NCBI RefSeq assembly: GCF_030732065.1
Contig: NZ_JAVBHX010000005.1
Coordinates: forward strand, 1 to 64,000
Origin: Oceanimonas aquatica
Lineage (GTDB): Bacteria > Pseudomonadota > Gammaproteobacteria > Enterobacterales > Aeromonadaceae
Length of the DNA: 64,000 nt
Direction: 5' to 3'
Shown one piece after another: positions 1 through 9,306 of the stretch. The translations under genes and the position numbers were made by a program. The notes below the pieces were generated by a model. That model was given only the letters and a program-made list of their open reading frames with translations. It was not told where the DNA came from and did no database searches. How positions within the stretch are numbered: the stretch's first letter is position 1; every line of letters begins with the position of its first letter.

Positions 1-1
1 G

Positions 2-67
2 GCCGGCGTGAAGGTCATGAACAAGGTCATCGGGCTCGGTATGCCTGTTCGCCAGCCGGTCAGTTAA
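2..67 (+). CDS. 3' end of an unidentified gene (partial)
   Basis: An open frame enters from the left edge and stops at TAA 65-67. The last 21 residues read AGVKVMNKVIGLGMPVRQPV plus S. The tail is too short to assign a family. Codon use (GTC, CTC, CAG, GGC) resembles the neighbouring real genes. The following 130 bases up to the convergent lipoprotein gene show no further gene and no clear hairpin terminator. Confidence 0.5.
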   Translation, partial: AGVKVMNKVIGLGMPVRQPVS

Positions 68-201
68 GGGCGCCAAGCCCAGTAGGGACAGCCTGCTCCG
101 GCTCTGATTTGATCAACAGCGCCAAGCGAACCACAACATTTCACAGCCGCCTGCGTGTTGGAATTCGCTGCGCTCATTCGCAACCTACGTCAGATCTCGC
201 C

Positions 202-801
202 TCAAAACCAGCCGTCGTCGAGATCATCCTTGCAGCCCCAATACTGCTCGGAATAGCGCTTGGCGCGGTGTTCCACCTTGCGCGACACGCCCAGCAGCCA
301 GCGCTTGCGCAAATGACTGCCACGGCGGTAACCGCCCCAACCTTCGTGGTAATTCAGATACTGGTCGTAGGCGTCCCACTTCGATACCCCGTTCAGCCGG
401 CTGGTCTTGCTCATGTACCAGCCCATAAAGTCCATGGCATCGTCAAAATCGTCGCGGTCGGCCCAGCCGCTGCCGGTTTCACGCTGGTAATCGGCCCAGG
501 TTTCATCCTTGGCCTGAGCGTAACCGTAGGCGCTGGATGCCCGCCCGTAGGGAATAAACAAAAACCAGCGCATGGGCGGCCGGGCATCGTGCTGAAAGCT
601 GCTTTCCTGGAACATCATGGCCATAGTCACGTGCACCGGCGCGCCCCATTTTTCCCGGGTATCCTGGGCCGCCTCGTGCCAGTCGGGATACTGCTCAAAA
701 ATCTCGCAGATATTGGCGGGGTTCTTTGGCGGGGCCGTGGCGCAGCCGGCCAGCAGCAGGGCCGTCAGGGTAAGCAACACAAATTGCCGGGCGTAAAACA
801 T
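202..801 (-). CDS. Lytic transglycosylase-like lipoprotein (SLT fold)
   Basis: A 199-residue lipoprotein. It has a hydrophobic signal sequence and a lipobox LLLAGC with the lipidated Cys at residue 20. The body resembles the soluble lytic transglycosylase fold. The stretch around residues 58-70 (VTMAMMFQESSFQ) carries the expected catalytic Glu at residue 66 in an ES-S/F context, followed by an AYGYAQ motif that typically lines the glycan cleft. It would cleave peptidoglycan glycan strands from the outer or inner membrane. It is a single gene, convergent with the edge gene. The start is the ATG directly before the signal peptide. The exact mlt/slt subfamily is not recognised. Confidence 0.75.
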   Translation of the reverse strand: MFYARQFVLLTLTALLLAGCATAPPKNPANICEIFEQYPDWHEAAQDTREKWGAPVHVTMAMMFQESSFQHDARPPMRWFLFIPYGRASSAYGYAQAKDETWADYQRETGSGWADRDDFDDAMDFMGWYMSKTSRLNGVSKWDAYDQYLNYHEGWGGYRRGSHLRKRWLLGVSRKVEHRAKRYSEQYWGCKDDLDDGWF

Positions 802-907
802 GGTCTTGTCCTGTTATAAGTCAGTCTCAAATAGTGCCTTTCGTGCCGGCATTTTTCCACACTCCTTACGCGGCATTATTTAATCACTGATAGTGCATAA
901 CTATCTT

Positions 908-936
908 TTGTCAGGCTTTCGGTCAGGCAGTAGAAT
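908..936 (+). promoter_or_regulatory. Sigma-70 promoter for the decarboxylase gene
   Basis: TTGTCA (908-913), a 17-base spacer and TAGAAT (931-936) match -35/-10 boxes at five of six positions each. They lie about 50 bases upstream of the ATG at 987. A small inverted repeat GATAGT/ACTATC sits just upstream at about 887-905 and could be an operator. Confidence 0.6.
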
Positions 937-986
937 GCGGATCGGCTATGATTTTGGCATTTGCCTTGGCAATTAAGGGACACTTG

Positions 987-3248
987 ATGCGCTTTTACTT
1001 TCCCATCGTCATCATCGACGAAGATTTTCGCTCCGAAAACACCAGTGGCTCGGGTATTCGCGAGCTGGCCTCGGCCATTGAAAAGGCCGGCATGGACGTG
1101 GTCGGCTACACCAGCTACGGCGATCTGACCTCCTTTGCCCAGCAACAGAGCCGGGCCGCCGGCTTTGTGCTGTCCATCGACGACGAAGAGCTGGCCGGCA
1201 GCCGGGAAGAAGCGCATTCGGTGCTGGAGCAACTGCGTCGCTTTGTGGAGCAGATTCGCCACCGCAACCCCGACATTCCCATTTATCTCTACGGCGAAAC
1301 CCGCACCGCCCGCCATATTCCCAATGCCATATTGCGGGAGCTGCACGGCTTTATTCACATGCACGAAGACACCCCCGACTTCGTGGCCCGGCACATTATT
1401 CGCGAAGCCAAAAGCTATCTCGACTCCCTGGCTCCACCGTTTTTCCGCGCCCTGACCCACTACGCCCAGGACGGCTCCTATTCCTGGCACTGCCCCGGGC
1501 ACTCCGGCGGCGTGGCTTTTCTCAAGTCCCCGGTGGGGCGCATGTTCCACCAGTTTTTCGGCGAGAACATGCTGCGCGCCGACGTATGCAACTCGGTGGA
1601 CGAGCTGGGTCAGCTGCTGGATCACACCGGTCCGGTGGCGGCCTCGGAGCGCAATGCCGCCCGTATTTTCAACGCCGATCACCTGTTTTTCGTCACCAAT
1701 GGCACCTCCACCTCCAACAAAATCGTGTGGAACTCCACGGTAGCCCCCGGCGATATCGTGGTGGTGGACCGCAACTGCCACAAGTCGATTCTGCACGCCA
1801 TCATGATGACCGGTGCCGTGCCGGTGTTCCTGATGCCCACCCGCAATCACTACGGCATTATCGGCCCCATTCCCCGCAGCGAATTTGAGCCCGAGCGCAT
1901 TCGCGAAAAGATGGAAGCCAACCCCTTCTGCCGGGAAATTCTGGCAAAAAAACCGAACGTCAAACCCAGAGTGCTGACCATAACCCAGTCCACCTATGAC
2001 GGCATTCTCTATAACGTGGAGGAGATCAAGGAGCTGCTCGACGGCGAAATTGAGACTCTGCACTTTGACGAGGCCTGGCTGCCCCACGCCGCCTTTCACG
2101 ACTTTTACGGTGATTATCACGCCATTGGCGAGGGCCGGCCGCGCTGTGAAGACTCCATGGTGTTCGCCACCCAGTCCACTCACAAGCTGCTGGCGGGCCT
2201 GTCCCAGGCGTCACAAATCCTTATTCAGGACGGCGAAAAGACCCGGCTCGACCGCCATGTGTTCAATGAAGCCTACCTGATGCACACCTCCACCAGCCCG
2301 CAGTACGCCATTATCGCGTCGTGCGACGTGGCGGCGGCCATGATGGAAGAGCCGGGCGGCACCGCATTGGTGGAAGAGTCCCTGGCCGAGGCGCTGGAGT
2401 TTCGCCGGGCCATGCGCAAGGTGGACGACGAATACGGCATCGACTGGTGGTTCAAGGTGTGGGGCCCGGATGATCTCACCGATCACGGCCTGGACGAGCG
2501 CGACGCCTGGATGCTGCGCTCGGAAGACAGCTGGCACGGTTTTGGTGACATCGAGCCCGGCTTTAACCTGCTGGATCCCATCAAGGCCACCATTCTGACC
2601 CCGGGCCTGAACATGAAAGGCCAGTTCGCCGAGTCGGGCATTCCGGCGGTGGTGGTGACCAAGTACCTGGCCGAGCACGGCATTGTGATCGAAAAAACCG
2701 GGCTCTATTCCTTCTTTATCATGTTCACCATCGGCATTACCAAGGGCCGCTGGAATACCATGGTGACCGAACTGCAACAGTTCAAGGACGATTACGACAA
2801 GAACGTGCCGCTGTGGAAGATTTTGCCCCAGTTCGTGCAGAGCCAGCCCAGCTACGAGCGGGTGGGCCTGCGGGATCTGTGCGATCAAATTCACGAAGTC
2901 TACAAGGAAAACGACGTGGCCCGGCTGACCACGGAGATGTATTTGTCGGATCTGGTACCGGCCATGAAGCCGGCGGACGCCTTTGCCAAAATGGCCCACA
3001 AGGACATTGAGCGGGTACCTCTGGACGAATTGGCCGGCCGTACCACGGCGGTGATGGTGGCCCCCTACCCACCCGGCATTCCGCTGCTGATCCCCGGTGA
3101 GGTGTTTAATGACACCATCATCAGCTATCTGCGTTTTGCCCGCGAGTTCAACCAGCGCTTCCCCGGCTTTGAAACCTACATTCACGGCCTGGTGGCAGAA
3201 GAGCAGCAGGGCGAAACCCGCTACTTTGTGGATTGCGTGATCGAGTAA
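987..3248 (+). CDS. ldcA: Lysine/arginine/ornithine decarboxylase (LdcA-like, PLP fold type I)
   Basis: A 753-residue PLP-dependent basic amino acid decarboxylase. It has an N-terminal response-regulator-like wing domain (about residues 1-125), then a core with HCPGHSGG, the STHK motif whose Lys (residue 400) forms the Schiff base, and the HFDEAW Asp that binds the PLP ring nitrogen. The sequence is closer to Pseudomonas LdcA (lysine decarboxylase) than to E. coli AdiA, so lysine to cadaverine is the likely reaction; ornithine or arginine cannot be excluded. The start at 987 is preferred over an upstream ATG at 948 because AAGGGA lies 6-7 bases before it and homologues begin there. It is monocistronic and convergent with flgL. 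Confidence 0.85.
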   Translation: MRFYFPIVIIDEDFRSENTSGSGIRELASAIEKAGMDVVGYTSYGDLTSFAQQQSRAAGFVLSIDDEELAGSREEAHSVLEQLRRFVEQIRHRNPDIPIYLYGETRTARHIPNAILRELHGFIHMHEDTPDFVARHIIREAKSYLDSLAPPFFRALTHYAQDGSYSWHCPGHSGGVAFLKSPVGRMFHQFFGENMLRADVCNSVDELGQLLDHTGPVAASERNAARIFNADHLFFVTNGTSTSNKIVWNSTVAPGDIVVVDRNCHKSILHAIMMTGAVPVFLMPTRNHYGIIGPIPRSEFEPERIREKMEANPFCREILAKKPNVKPRVLTITQSTYDGILYNVEEIKELLDGEIETLHFDEAWLPHAAFHDFYGDYHAIGEGRPRCEDSMVFATQSTHKLLAGLSQASQILIQDGEKTRLDRHVFNEAYLMHTSTSPQYAIIASCDVAAAMMEEPGGTALVEESLAEALEFRRAMRKVDDEYGIDWWFKVWGPDDLTDHGLDERDAWMLRSEDSWHGFGDIEPGFNLLDPIKATILTPGLNMKGQFAESGIPAVVVTKYLAEHGIVIEKTGLYSFFIMFTIGITKGRWNTMVTELQQFKDDYDKNVPLWKILPQFVQSQPSYERVGLRDLCDQIHEVYKENDVARLTTEMYLSDLVPAMKPADAFAKMAHKDIERVPLDELAGRTTAVMVAPYPPGIPLLIPGEVFNDTIISYLRFAREFNQRFPGFETYIHGLVAEEQQGETRYFVDCVIE

Positions 3249-3271
3249 GCGGGTAAAACCCCACCCTGGCT

Positions 3272-3291
3272 CTCCCCCTGCCAAGGGGGAG
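3272..3291. terminator. GC-only hairpin between convergent ldcA and flgL
   Basis: CTCCCCCT and AGGGGGAG form an 8-bp perfect stem with a GCCA loop in the gap between the two convergent stop codons. There is no T-run on either side, so this may be a dispersed repeat or a Rho-assisted end rather than a classical intrinsic terminator. Confidence 0.4.
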
Positions 3292-3308
3292 GCTGGGAGG
3301 GGGTACCG

Positions 3309-4538
3309 TTAAATGTAATTAAACAAACTCATGTTCTGTACCTTGCCGAACATGCTTTGAGTGGCCTGCAGGGCCACCATGGTCTGGCTGAATTCGCCGG
3401 TGGCCTTGGCGTAGTCGAGATCTTCCATGCCGCTGCGCAGCTTGTTCAGGGTCAGGCCCATGTCTTCATGGGTGAGCTGCTGATTTTCGATGCGTTGCAT
3501 GCGGTTACCGGTATCGGCCCGTACTCGGGTAAGATGATTTGCCACGGCGTCCAGCTCACCCAAAATATCTGTCATCTCGCTCTGGCCGGCCGAATTATGA
3601 CCGTCATCTTCCAGCCAGTCCTTGGCCCGGTTCAGCACATCAAAAACATTCAGCTTGTCTTCACCAGTACCATCTTTTACGTCAGAGCGAAGAGTGATTT
3701 CATCACCTGCTTTAGCTTCACCTTTAATAACAATCTCAACACCATCAAATTCTATCGGCTGACCAGGCACATAAGGCTGTGCTGGCATCGTCTGAGTAAG
3801 ACCGTTTTCATCCTTGTAGGTAGCACTGACTTCAATGGAACCGGCATTATCAGTAAAAGCTAATTCGTAGGGATGACCATCATGAAAGTCACCTTTTGTC
3901 TTGATATTGGCATGCTCAACAGTCAAGGTACCTTGGTTGTCCACGTCATATTCAACCGTGAAGTCACCCTTGGGATTAGGCACACTGCCAAACACCATCT
4001 CACCACTATGGTTAATGCCTACCCTGACCTTGTCCCCCACCACCATGTTACGCTCACCACCGTCTCCGCCATAGGTCACGGTGCCATCAGGCTGTCGCAC
4101 AAAAGGGGAGCTGTCGGTCTGAAAACCACCAAAAATATACTGGCCAAATTCGTCCTGGGTATTGGCCAGATCGAGCATTTCATCAATGCGGCTTTGCAAT
4201 TCTTCCTTGTAGGCGTCCCGCTCCAGCTGAGTAATAGAGCCATTGTTGGCGCCCAGCATAATCTCTTTAACCTGTTGAGTCAGGGTCTCGGCAGAGCTTA
4301 ACGCCCATTCTTCCCGGCGCAGGCGGTTTTCCGCCAGGTTGATGTTGTTCTGGTACTGGTCGAGCTTGCGCAGCTCCTGCTTATAGTTAAGGATGCCGTT
4401 GGCCGCCACCGGATCGTCACTGGCGTGCTCTACCCGTTTACCGGACGACATCTGCCCCAGTTGCTGATTGGCCTCGGAGGTACGGCCACTGATGTTGTTC
4501 AGGTTGCGCTGAATAAACTGAAAACTGGCAACGCGCAT
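3309..4538 (-). CDS. flgL: Flagellar hook-filament junction protein FlgL (HAP3)
   Basis: A 409-residue hook-associated protein 3. The N-terminus (MRVASFQFIQRNLNNISG) and C-terminus (TMVALQATQSMFGKVQNMSLFNYI region) are the paired coiled-coil D0/D1 segments shared with flagellin. It is the last gene of the leftward flgF-flgL unit, nine bases after flgK. The central segment, about 3640-3960 in DNA, is visibly AT-rich (many AAA, TTA, ATA codons on the coding strand) compared with the GC-rich ends. It encodes the variable outer domain, which suggests replacement by recombination. No flagellin gene follows, unlike in many relatives. Confidence 0.95.
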   Translation of the reverse strand: MRVASFQFIQRNLNNISGRTSEANQQLGQMSSGKRVEHASDDPVAANGILNYKQELRKLDQYQNNINLAENRLRREEWALSSAETLTQQVKEIMLGANNGSITQLERDAYKEELQSRIDEMLDLANTQDEFGQYIFGGFQTDSSPFVRQPDGTVTYGGDGGERNMVVGDKVRVGINHSGEMVFGSVPNPKGDFTVEYDVDNQGTLTVEHANIKTKGDFHDGHPYELAFTDNAGSIEVSATYKDENGLTQTMPAQPYVPGQPIEFDGVEIVIKGEAKAGDEITLRSDVKDGTGEDKLNVFDVLNRAKDWLEDDGHNSAGQSEMTDILGELDAVANHLTRVRADTGNRMQRIENQQLTHEDMGLTLNKLRSGMEDLDYAKATGEFSQTMVALQATQSMFGKVQNMSLFNYI

Positions 4539-4547
4539 TATGACTCC

Positions 4548-6509
4548 TTAGCGGATCTGCAACAGGGTGTTCATGGTTTCGCTGGCGGTGGACACCACCC
4601 GGGCCGCCGCCATATAGGACTGCTGAAAACGCAGCAGGTTGGCGGCTTCTTCGTCCAGGTTCACGCCGGAGGTGGACAGCATGCGATCGTAAGACTGCTG
4701 ATAGGCCGCGCCCGCCGCCTCGGCCTTGACGCCCTGGTTACGGGTCATGCTGCCAATGCCCACGGCGGTCTGGTTCAGGCTGTCGGTGACCGTCGACTTG
4801 CCGTTGTTGAGCCACTTTTTGTTTTGCAGCTCGGCAAAAGCCAGAGCGTTTTCGTTATTGCCCGAGCCACCGGCCTGGCGGATTTCGAATTGATCGAAGG
4901 CTTTGGGATCGCCATTGAGACTTAGCTCCAACTCACCAACACTCAATTTTCCGTCAGCATAGGAAACGGGGGTGATAGGAGCATCATCTTTATCAAACAC
5001 CTCATATTGCAGGTCTCCCGAACCATCATCCGTCACTTTCACCGTCAGCGGATACACCGACTCATTAATAAAATCAGTAAGTGGAGGCGGCGGATCGGCA
5101 TAGCCAATAGATGGCTTGGCGGTACCTGTATTATCCCCATTTGGACTCACCATCAGGGAGCCGGAAGCGGCAATCTGATCGCCGGTGTTCAGTTGCAGTT
5201 CCAGATCGATGGCACCCTGACGGGTAGGCTGCACCAGCATTTCGTCGTTAGTATTAGGAATGTCACTAAGAGTTAAACTGAAACCCAATTTATCACTTAC
5301 ATCCAAGATCCTGGCCGGAGGGTTAGCCAGATCTTCTTGTGCCTGAATGGGATACTGCTCTCCGGTAGTGACATCAGTCAGCAGATAATCTTCCCCCCCC
5401 TGAAACTTCAGACTGTACTCCCCCCCCGTCAGCTTGCCGGTATCGGTAATCTCCACCTCGCCGGTGACATTGGGGTTATTGCCCACAAAGCGCTTGGCCA
5501 TGTCCTCCGGGTCGTTAATGTCGTTAAACATGTTGATACCGGCAATGCCGTTAAGATCCACGCCCTGAGTCTGAATTTCGTTAAAGGCGTCGGCAATGGC
5601 GATGGCGGTTTTGCCCATGTCGCTGAGGTTGGGGCCCAGCACCTGATCCCGGTAGTGAAACAGGGCGCCCATCTCGCCACCCAGCTCGCCACTGCCCTTG
5701 ATGCGGGTGGCCTGACCGTTGCTGTTGGGTGCCACCAGGTAGAGCTCGGTTTGTTGCTGATCCGGCGAGCCAGGGCGCACTTCCATTTGGTAGGCCTGAT
5801 TGCCGGACACCAGGGGCTCGCGCCCGCCCAGCATGACGGAAATCATGCCGTTGTCGTCTTTTAGAGTGGTGATCTGCACCTGCTGGCCAAGATCCTGAAT
5901 CAGCCGGTCCCGCTGATCCAGCAGATCATTGGGAGTGCCGTTCTGGCCGGCGTTCAGAATTTGCTGGTTAAGATCGGCAATGCCGGCGGTGAGCGAGCTG
6001 ATGTGTTCGGCCCGGGATTCGATATCCCGGTTCTTGATCATGCGCTCCTGCTCGACAGAGCTGTAAAACTCGTTGAAGTGGTCAACAATGTCCTGGGCGT
6101 TGGCCAGCATCAGCTCCCGGTTGCCCAGGTTGCCCGGGTTATCGGCCACGGCGTTAATGGCGCCGTAGAGATCGTCCAGGCTGCTGGCCAGGCCCCCGTT
6201 CACGCTGGTCATGGTCTTGTCGAGGTAACTGAGGTGGTTATAGAGCGCCTCGGCACCGGCCTTTTCGGTGTTGTTCACCAGTACATCGCGAAAGGCGTAT
6301 TCCTGATACATGCGGGTCACGTCATTTACCCGGGTGCCGGTGCCGTAAAAGCTGCCGCCCGAGAACATGTGCATGGTAGTGATCTGCTCGGCCCGCTGGC
6401 GGCTGTAGCCTTCGGTGTTCACGTTGGCAATGTTATGGCCGGTGGTGGCCAGCTGGGCTTGCGCCGCCAGCAGACCGCTTACCCCGGTTTGATACATATC
6501 AACAGCCAT
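4548..6509 (-). CDS. flgK: Flagellar hook-associated protein FlgK (HAP1)
   Basis: A 653-residue hook-filament junction protein. It begins with the rod/hook family signature (MYQTGVSGLLAAQAQLATTGHNIANVNTEGYSRQR) and ends with a matching C-terminal helix (NLLRFQQSYMAAARVVSTASETMNTLLQI), the two halves of the axial coiled coil. At 653 residues it is longer than the enterobacterial protein (about 550); the extra length lies in the middle. Two internal segments (about 4920-5110 and 5240-5430) are AT-rich compared with the rest. It is nine bases after flgJ and nine before flgL, so co-transcribed. Confidence 0.95.
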   Translation of the reverse strand: MAVDMYQTGVSGLLAAQAQLATTGHNIANVNTEGYSRQRAEQITTMHMFSGGSFYGTGTRVNDVTRMYQEYAFRDVLVNNTEKAGAEALYNHLSYLDKTMTSVNGGLASSLDDLYGAINAVADNPGNLGNRELMLANAQDIVDHFNEFYSSVEQERMIKNRDIESRAEHISSLTAGIADLNQQILNAGQNGTPNDLLDQRDRLIQDLGQQVQITTLKDDNGMISVMLGGREPLVSGNQAYQMEVRPGSPDQQQTELYLVAPNSNGQATRIKGSGELGGEMGALFHYRDQVLGPNLSDMGKTAIAIADAFNEIQTQGVDLNGIAGINMFNDINDPEDMAKRFVGNNPNVTGEVEITDTGKLTGGEYSLKFQGGEDYLLTDVTTGEQYPIQAQEDLANPPARILDVSDKLGFSLTLSDIPNTNDEMLVQPTRQGAIDLELQLNTGDQIAASGSLMVSPNGDNTGTAKPSIGYADPPPPLTDFINESVYPLTVKVTDDGSGDLQYEVFDKDDAPITPVSYADGKLSVGELELSLNGDPKAFDQFEIRQAGGSGNNENALAFAELQNKKWLNNGKSTVTDSLNQTAVGIGSMTRNQGVKAEAAGAAYQQSYDRMLSTSGVNLDEEAANLLRFQQSYMAAARVVSTASETMNTLLQIR

Positions 6510-6518
6510 GGTGTGTCC

Positions 6519-7490
6519 TTATGCTTGTGAGGCCAGCCGGTTAACGGTGTCGAGCACCGCCGAGAGCTTGCTGGCATAGTTCGGGTCGGTGGCGTAGCCC
6601 GCCTGCTGCAGGGCCTGAAAATACTGCCGGGGCGAGCCGGTTTGCTGCAACGCCTGGCCATAACGGGGGTTGTCGTTCAAAAACTCGACATAATCGTTAA
6701 AGCTGTCGTTAAAGGAGGCGTAAGATCTGAACGGCGCCTGTACCTTGACGGCAATGCCCTGCTCGTATTCCAGGGTGCTGACCCAGGTTTTCTGTTCTTT
6801 CCAGCTTTTATCGGCCTTGATGCCAAAAAGATTATGGCTGGACTCGCCATTTTTTCTGCCGATGATTTTTTTGCCCCAGCCGGTCTCCAGGGCCGCCTGG
6901 GCCAGCATGGCTTTTGGGTCCAGGCCCAGCTTCTCTCCCGCCGCCGTAGCCGCAGGGAGCAGCCGGCGCACAAAGTCTTCCGGCGAGTCAAATTTCTGCC
7001 CCGCCGCCAGGGTGACGGCGTCTTCGGGGGTATTCTGTGCCGCCTTTAACGGTGGTTTGGGCTTGTCACTTTCGGGGGCGCTGTCTTCCGGCGGGCGCAC
7101 CACCTTGCCGTGAATGCGGCGTACGTTATCCAGGCTGAAATGGCGTACTTCGGTGGCGGCATTAGGATCTTCACCGCCACCAAGCTGGCGCACGATCAGA
7201 TCCGACAGCCCCAGGCTGCCCTGGCGACTGAGCTCGCTGCTCATCTGCTGATCGTGCATATCCTGGTAAAACTGGGTGTAGCGACTGTTCATGGGGCTGT
7301 CGGCCTGAAACACCTTGTTGGCATCGCGCATCGACTTGAACAGCTGTTGAGTAAACAGACTTTCGAACTGGCGCGCGGCTTCGTCCAGCGCCTTGCCCCT
7401 GTCCTGGGCAAAGCCCTGCTGGCGCAGCTTGTCCAGCCCCTGAATGTCGTTGGCCAGCAGGCTGTTCTGCACGGTATCAATATTTTTCAT
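6519..7490 (-). CDS. flgJ: Rod cap / peptidoglycan hydrolase FlgJ
   Basis: A 323-residue bifunctional flagellar protein. The N-terminal rod-capping domain (about residues 1-130; FESLFTQQLFKSMRDAN is the typical motif) is fused through a Pro/Lys-rich linker to a C-terminal glucosaminidase-type domain. In that domain AQAALETGWG carries the catalytic Glu and KIIGRKNGESSHNLFGIKAD is the family block. It opens the peptidoglycan for the growing rod in the periplasm. It is the two-domain form usual in gammaproteobacteria, not the short rod-cap-only form. It lies 27 bases after flgI. Confidence 0.95.
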   Translation of the reverse strand: MKNIDTVQNSLLANDIQGLDKLRQQGFAQDRGKALDEAARQFESLFTQQLFKSMRDANKVFQADSPMNSRYTQFYQDMHDQQMSSELSRQGSLGLSDLIVRQLGGGEDPNAATEVRHFSLDNVRRIHGKVVRPPEDSAPESDKPKPPLKAAQNTPEDAVTLAAGQKFDSPEDFVRRLLPAATAAGEKLGLDPKAMLAQAALETGWGKKIIGRKNGESSHNLFGIKADKSWKEQKTWVSTLEYEQGIAVKVQAPFRSYASFNDSFNDYVEFLNDNPRYGQALQQTGSPRQYFQALQQAGYATDPNYASKLSAVLDTVNRLASQA

Positions 7491-7517
7491 GCCTTGCCTC
7501 CGCTCACCCTGTGCCTG

Positions 7518-8609
7518 TTAAATAATCACCAGTTCGCCCTGAATGGCGCCCGCCTGGCGCAATGCCTCCAGTATGGCCACCAGATCCCCGGGGGCCACGC
7601 CTACCTGGTTTACCGCCCGCACCAGATCGTCCAGGGTAGTGCCGGTGTCCAGCTTGAACATGCGCCCGTCCTGCTGCTCCACATTGATATTGGAGTTGGG
7701 CACCACCACGGTGTCGCCACCGGCCAGGGCATTGGGCTGAGACACCTGAGGATTTTCGTTAATGGTGATAATGAGCCCGCCATGGGTAATGGCTGCCGGC
7801 TTCAGCTGTACCTGCTGGCCGATCACTACCGTGCCGGTGCGGGAGTTAACGATAATTTTTGCCGCCTCGTCGGCCACATCCACGGTCAGGTTTTCCAGGG
7901 TCGACAAAAAACTGACACGCTGGCCGGTGTCCCGGGGCGCATACACGGTGACCGAGGTGGCATCCAGGGCCTGGGCGCTGGCAGGGCCGAGCAGGTCGTT
8001 GATGGTGTCCGCCATGCGTTTGGCAGTAGTGAAATCCGGCCGGTGCAGGTTAAAGGTGATGGTGTCGCCCCGGGCAAAGGAGCTGGGCACTTCCCGCTCC
8101 ACCATGGCACCACCGGGAATGCGTCCTACCGTGGGGGTATTGATCATGATGGAAGAGCCATCGGCCCCTTCGGCACCCAGGCCACCCACCACCAGGCTGC
8201 CCTGGGCCAGGGCGTAAACCCGGCCATCCACCCCTTTCAGAAAGGTCTGCAGCAGGGTGCCACCGCGCAGGCTTTTGGCCTCGCCAATGGCCGACACGGT
8301 AATGTCGATGGTCTGACCCGGCTTGGAAAACGGCGGCAGCTCGGCATGCACCGCCACCGGCGCCACGTCGTTCATCTTGGGCCGCAGGTTATCGGGCACG
8401 GTAATGCCGAAATTGGTGAGCATGGTGCGAAAGGTCTGCTGGGCAAAGGCGTTGTTGCGCTCGCCGGTGCCGGGCAGGCCCACCACCAGACCGTAGCCCA
8501 CCAGCTGGTTGGCTCGCACGCCGGCCACCGAACTGATGTCCTTGATGCGGGCTGCCTGGGCCGGCAATGCCAGCAGGCCGGCCAGTAACAGGCCGCAAAA
8601 GAGTTTCAT
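7518..8609 (-). CDS. flgI: Flagellar P-ring protein FlgI
   Basis: A 363-residue periplasmic P-ring subunit. A cleavable signal peptide ([19 protein letters not shown]) precedes the family start [31 protein letters not shown]. The frame stays open upstream to an ATG at 8717, but that would overlap flgH. The ATG at 8609 is chosen because AGGAG lies just before it and a signal peptide begins there. The protein ends with the conserved [22 protein letters not shown] tail. It forms the peptidoglycan-level bushing for the rod. Confidence 0.95.
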   Translation of the reverse strand: MKLFCGLLLAGLLALPAQAARIKDISSVAGVRANQLVGYGLVVGLPGTGERNNAFAQQTFRTMLTNFGITVPDNLRPKMNDVAPVAVHAELPPFSKPGQTIDITVSAIGEAKSLRGGTLLQTFLKGVDGRVYALAQGSLVVGGLGAEGADGSSIMINTPTVGRIPGGAMVEREVPSSFARGDTITFNLHRPDFTTAKRMADTINDLLGPASAQALDATSVTVYAPRDTGQRVSFLSTLENLTVDVADEAAKIIVNSRTGTVVIGQQVQLKPAAITHGGLIITINENPQVSQPNALAGGDTVVVPNSNINVEQQDGRMFKLDTGTTLDDLVRAVNQVGVAPGDLVAILEALRQAGAIQGELVII

Positions 8610-8619
8610 GCCATTACTC

Positions 8620-9294
8620 CTAGAAAGGGAACCAGGGACTGTTAAAGAACTTGGCCAGCCAGCCGCGGTTCTGAGTGTTGGCAAAATCGCCGGTACCGCC
8701 GTAATAAATGCGGGCATTGGCCACCCGGGTGGACTCCACCCGGTTGTCGGAGCTGATGTCCTGGGGCCGGATCATGCCGGTAATGCGCACATATTCCTCG
8801 CCGGTGTTCAGCATCAGCCACTTCTCGCCCTGCACCATCAGGTTACCGTTGGGCAGCACTTGCGCCACGCTCACGGTAATGCTGCCCTGCAGGCTGTTGC
8901 TCTGGTTGGTGTTGGCCTGGCCGTCGAACGCGTTATTGCTCGACATGCTGGCGGTAACCGGGTAACCACCCACGTTGATGGCCTGACCACCAATGTTGAG
9001 CGGGTTGATGTTCAGGCTGCTGTCCTTGCCCTGCTGGGTGGTGGCCCGCTTCTGGGCCCGGGTCGACTCGGCCAGATCCACGGTAATGATGTCCCCTACC
9101 CGATGCGCCTTGATGTCGGAATACAGGCTATTGGCGTAGTTATCCTGAAAAATGGCGCCGTTGGGCTCCAGCTGCTCGTGGCCGGGGCCGGGCATCACAG
9201 GGGCATAGTCGGGATCGTCCGGCTTGGGGGTATAGGGCGTTGAAGTACAGGCCGCCAGCAGGGCGGCCGCGCTCAGGATAAAAGCGAGTCGCAT
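8620..9294 (-). CDS. flgH: Flagellar L-ring lipoprotein FlgH
   Basis: A 224-residue outer-membrane lipoprotein of the L-ring. The lipobox LLAAC places the lipidated Cys at residue 16. Diagnostic FlgH blocks follow: [37 protein letters not shown] in the middle and [32 protein letters not shown] near the end. The length matches the family. It lies between flgG (12-base gap) and flgI (10-base gap) in the leftward unit. Confidence 0.95.
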   Translation of the reverse strand: MRLAFILSAAALLAACTSTPYTPKPDDPDYAPVMPGPGHEQLEPNGAIFQDNYANSLYSDIKAHRVGDIITVDLAESTRAQKRATTQQGKDSSLNINPLNIGGQAINVGGYPVTASMSSNNAFDGQANTNQSNSLQGSITVSVAQVLPNGNLMVQGEKWLMLNTGEEYVRITGMIRPQDISSDNRVESTRVANARIYYGGTGDFANTQNRGWLAKFFNSPWFPF

Positions 9295-9306
9295 GGCGGC
9301 CTCCGG

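Noticed and set aside
109-819. A 236-residue plus-strand frame over the lipoprotein gene
   Set aside because: It is the mirror of the lytic transglycosylase-like gene, which has a lipobox, a catalytic motif and a sensible start.
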